DNA of 44,623 nucleotides from Clostridia bacterium (GTDB taxonomy: Bacteria > Bacillota > Clostridia > Oscillospirales > Acutalibacteraceae). Each line of letters opens with the position of its first letter. Within the stretch, counting starts at the first letter, position 1. Shown in pieces: positions 43,281 to 44,623 of this stretch. A model generated the notes under the pieces. It had not been told where the DNA came from. It saw only the letters and a list, made by a program, of their open reading frames with translations, and made no database searches. The stretch lies in NCBI GenBank assembly GCA_017474045.1, contig JAFUHX010000007.1, positions 1 through 44,623 of the forward strand, in the 5' to 3' direction. The translations under genes and the position numbers were made by a program.

Positions 43281-44261
43281 ATGGCGTATAAGGCTCAGGT
43301 ATATGTTGACGCAAAAAACAAGCTTGATGAAAGGCGAAATAATGCTCTCAAAGCGCAAGAAATGCGCCATAGCGCTGTTTTACTCAAATGCCCTGAAATT
43401 GCTGAAATAGAAAAAGAAATGGCTTCCTACGGTGCGGCGGCGGTTAAAGCAGTTGCTCTGGGTTCAGATGCTGAAGAGTTTGTTTTAATGCTTTCTGAAA
43501 AAAGCCTTGAAGCTCAGAGAAAAAGAAAAGAGCTTTTAAAAAACTCAGGCTTTCCGGAAGATTATCTTGATGCAAAGTTCAGCTGTTCTGTTTGCCGCGA
43601 CACAGGTTTTCATGACGGCTACTACTGCGAATGCTATAAAACCCTGATAAAAGAAACAGCAAAGAAACAGCTTCCTTTCGGCCACAGGCTTGAAGAATGC
43701 AGCTTCAAAAACTTCAACAGGTTCTATTATCCCGATCTTACCGACCCGATTTTAGGTGTTAACCAAAAGGATCACATGGCTTCAATTGTTGAATATTGCA
43801 AGGAATGGGCAAAGGATTTTTCCCGTTCTTCAGGCGGAATAATAATGCTTGGTCAAACAGGTCTCGGAAAGACTCACCTTTCCCTTGCTATAGCGGGCGT
43901 TGTTGTTGATAAGGGCTATAATGTTTATTACAACAGCGTTCAGAATATTATGAACAGTCTTGAAAAAGAGCATTTCGGAAGATCAAAGGGCGAAGAGAGC
44001 ATTGATGAAGATCTTTATGAAAGCGACCTTCTTATTCTTGACGACTTAGGCGCAGAGTTTATTACTCAATTTACGGTTTCTCAGCTTTATAACATAATTA
44101 ACACAAGAATGATAAAGGGTCTTCCCATAATTATCAGTACAAATCTTTCAATGAAAGAAATTGAAGATAAATATTCTCAGCGAATAGCTTCAAGAATAAT
44201 CGGAAACACCATGCCTCTTTATTTTTGCGGAAAAGATGTTAGACAGATTATTAATTCCTGA
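43281..44261 (+). CDS. Helicase-loader ATPase, DnaC/DnaI type
   Basis: 326 residues. A helical N-terminal domain is followed by a Cys-rich zinc-binding segment (CSVC, then CEC, about residues 98-117) and an AAA+ domain. Walker A GQTGLGKT is at about 191-198 and Walker B LLILDDLGAE near 250-259. Sensor 1 is IISTNLS, and SQRIASRI carries the Arg finger. It should load the DnaB-type helicase onto DNA with the DnaD-like protein. Good AAGAAGG site before the ATG. This is a chromosomal primosome pair rather than an IstB-like transposon protein, given the zinc segment and the dnaD neighbour. Confidence 0.9.
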   Translation: MAYKAQVYVDAKNKLDERRNNALKAQEMRHSAVLLKCPEIAEIEKEMASYGAAAVKAVALGSDAEEFVLMLSEKSLEAQRKRKELLKNSGFPEDYLDAKFSCSVCRDTGFHDGYYCECYKTLIKETAKKQLPFGHRLEECSFKNFNRFYYPDLTDPILGVNQKDHMASIVEYCKEWAKDFSRSSGGIIMLGQTGLGKTHLSLAIAGVVVDKGYNVYYNSVQNIMNSLEKEHFGRSKGEESIDEDLYESDLLILDDLGAEFITQFTVSQLYNIINTRMIKGLPIIISTNLSMKEIEDKYSQRIASRIIGNTMPLYFCGKDVRQIINS

Positions 44262-44271
44262 AAGTTTTTCC

Positions 44272-44300
44272 TTTACAAAAAGAAAAATTTATGTTATATT
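44272..44300 (+). promoter_or_regulatory. Promoter of tRNA-Thr
   Basis: TTTACA, 17-nt spacer, TATATT. A 9-bp palindrome GTTGCGGAA-AAGC-TTCCGCAAC (44303-44324) sits between this -10 and the tRNA, covering the expected start point. Confidence 0.65.
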
Positions 44301-44329
44301 ATGTTGCGGAAAAGCTTCCGCAACAATAC

Positions 44330-44405
44330 GCTGGAGTGGCTCAGTTGGTAGAGCAGCTGATTCGTAATCAGCAGGTCGTGGGTTCGAGTCCCATCTTCAG
44401 CTCCA
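44330..44405 (+). tRNA. tRNA-Thr (anticodon CGT)
   Basis: A standard 76-nt cloverleaf: acceptor stem GCTGGAG with CTTCAGC, D arm GCTC/GAGC, anticodon stem GCTGA/TCAGC with loop TTCGTAA (anticodon CGT), T arm GTGGG/CCCAT with loop TTCGAGT, discriminator T and encoded CCA. Reads ACG codons. It is followed by its own terminator. The minus-strand translation of this tRNA gives a false protein segment (GTRTHDLLITNQLLYQLSHS) and should not be annotated. Confidence 0.97.
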
Positions 44406-44623
44406 AAAAGAAAGGCAACAACGAAAGTTGTTGCTTTTTTCAACAAAAAGAGATGGGACTCGAAGTAGGAGCGGTAGTGAATTAAGCTCCGGTGGAGCTT
44501 CAGAGCCGCGAATGACCGAGCCGCGCAGCGCGGCGAGAGTCGAGTCCCATCTTCAGCTCCAAAAAGAAAGGCAACAACGAAAGTTGTTGCTTTTTTCAAC
44601 AAAAAGAGATGGGACTCGAAGTA
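44384..44623 (+). repeat. 156-bp-period repeat built on the tRNA-Thr 3' end
   Basis: The 84-nt segment 44384-44467 (tRNA T-loop to CCA, terminator, then AGATGGGACTCGA) is repeated exactly at 44540-44623, where the window ends. Within each copy TCGAGTCCCATCT and AGATGGGACTCGA are 13-bp inverted repeats. The 72-nt spacer between copies holds AAGCTCC/GGAGCTT and GCCGCG/CGCGGC hairpins. The second copy is not a tRNA: it lacks the 5' half. Confidence 0.9.
44411..44440 (+). terminator. Terminator of tRNA-Thr
   Basis: GCAACAAC/GTTGTTGC stem with a GAAA loop, followed by TTTTTT. An identical copy lies 156 bp downstream at 44567-44596. Confidence 0.9.

Noticed and set aside
43281-44261. IstB-like transposition helper
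   Set aside because: The zinc-binding N-terminal segment and the adjacent DnaD-like gene point to a chromosomal helicase loader; no transposase or inverted repeats are nearby.
44540-44561. Second tRNA gene at the window end
   Set aside because: Only the T-arm and acceptor 3' half are present; no D or anticodon arm precedes it.
44294-44602. 102-codon minus-strand frame with GTRTHDLLITNQ
   Set aside because: It is the reverse translation of tRNA-Thr and its repeat copy, a common false prediction.
44384-44623. Prophage or integrative element attachment site
   Set aside because: The tRNA 3' duplication fits an att site, but the copies are only 156 bp apart with no integrase in view, so I report it as a repeat only.

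Overview
The window looks like chromosomal DNA from an anaerobic, spore-forming member of Clostridia, probably Oscillospiraceae/Ruminococcaceae-like. The support is: consensus SigA promoters and strong AGGAGG ribosome-binding sites; zinc (C+) forms of S14, S4, L36 and L24; a KOW-domain gene between map and infA; a YlmC/YmxH sporulation protein; a YtvI-like AI-2E permease; DnaD plus DnaC/DnaI-type primosome genes; and large secreted BspA-like and metallophosphoesterase proteins. This placement comes from gene content and recalled families, not from a database search.

Layout. 1-573: repeat-rich DNA with no gene. 574-3040 (minus): hom-lysC, the aspartate/homoserine branch. 3224-5921: a YtvI-like permease and a convergent MATE exporter sharing a bidirectional terminator. 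6187-14009: two very large secreted proteins, a double metallophosphoesterase (1177 aa) and a leucine-rich-repeat protein (1358 aa) whose C-terminus is an unusual Cys/His plus hydrophobic tail. 14509-30490: a complete S10-spc-alpha cluster, rpsJ to rplQ, with secY, adk, map, infA and rpoA. It is preceded by a consensus promoter and a ~345-nt structured leader containing an attenuator-like terminator. 30508-33346 (minus): a ylmC-like gene, a KDG-kinase-type sugar kinase, and a DEDDh exonuclease fused to an AlkD-like HEAT domain. 33546-34532: a Gly-rich, His8-bearing two-TM protein. 34541-35175: two and a half copies of a ~254-bp tandem repeat that folds into a terminator hairpin plus a predicted three-way junction. 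35181-40442 (minus): a clan GH-A-like secreted glycosidase, a DUF5696-like lipoprotein in the same operon, and a four-helix-bundle protein. 40593-44261: a polysaccharide ABC exporter pair, then a DnaD-like protein and a DnaC/DnaI-type helicase loader. 44330-44405: tRNA-Thr(CGT), whose 3' end plus terminator is duplicated 156 bp downstream at the window edge.

How the genes work together. The core is a growth-rate-linked translation/transcription/secretion operon. Around it sit envelope and secretion functions (exporters, secreted phosphoesterase, adhesin-like repeat protein, glycan-degrading operon, sugar acid kinase). The most unusual items are the exonuclease-AlkD fusion with an apparently degraded AlkD active site, the Cys/His C-terminal tail of the LRR protein, the structured S10 leader and L23-L2 spacer, and the two repeat families (254-bp units; tRNA-derived 156-bp units). 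Several gene starts were moved downstream from the longest open frame, because GTG codons inside GAGGTG-type ribosome-binding sites create false upstream starts.
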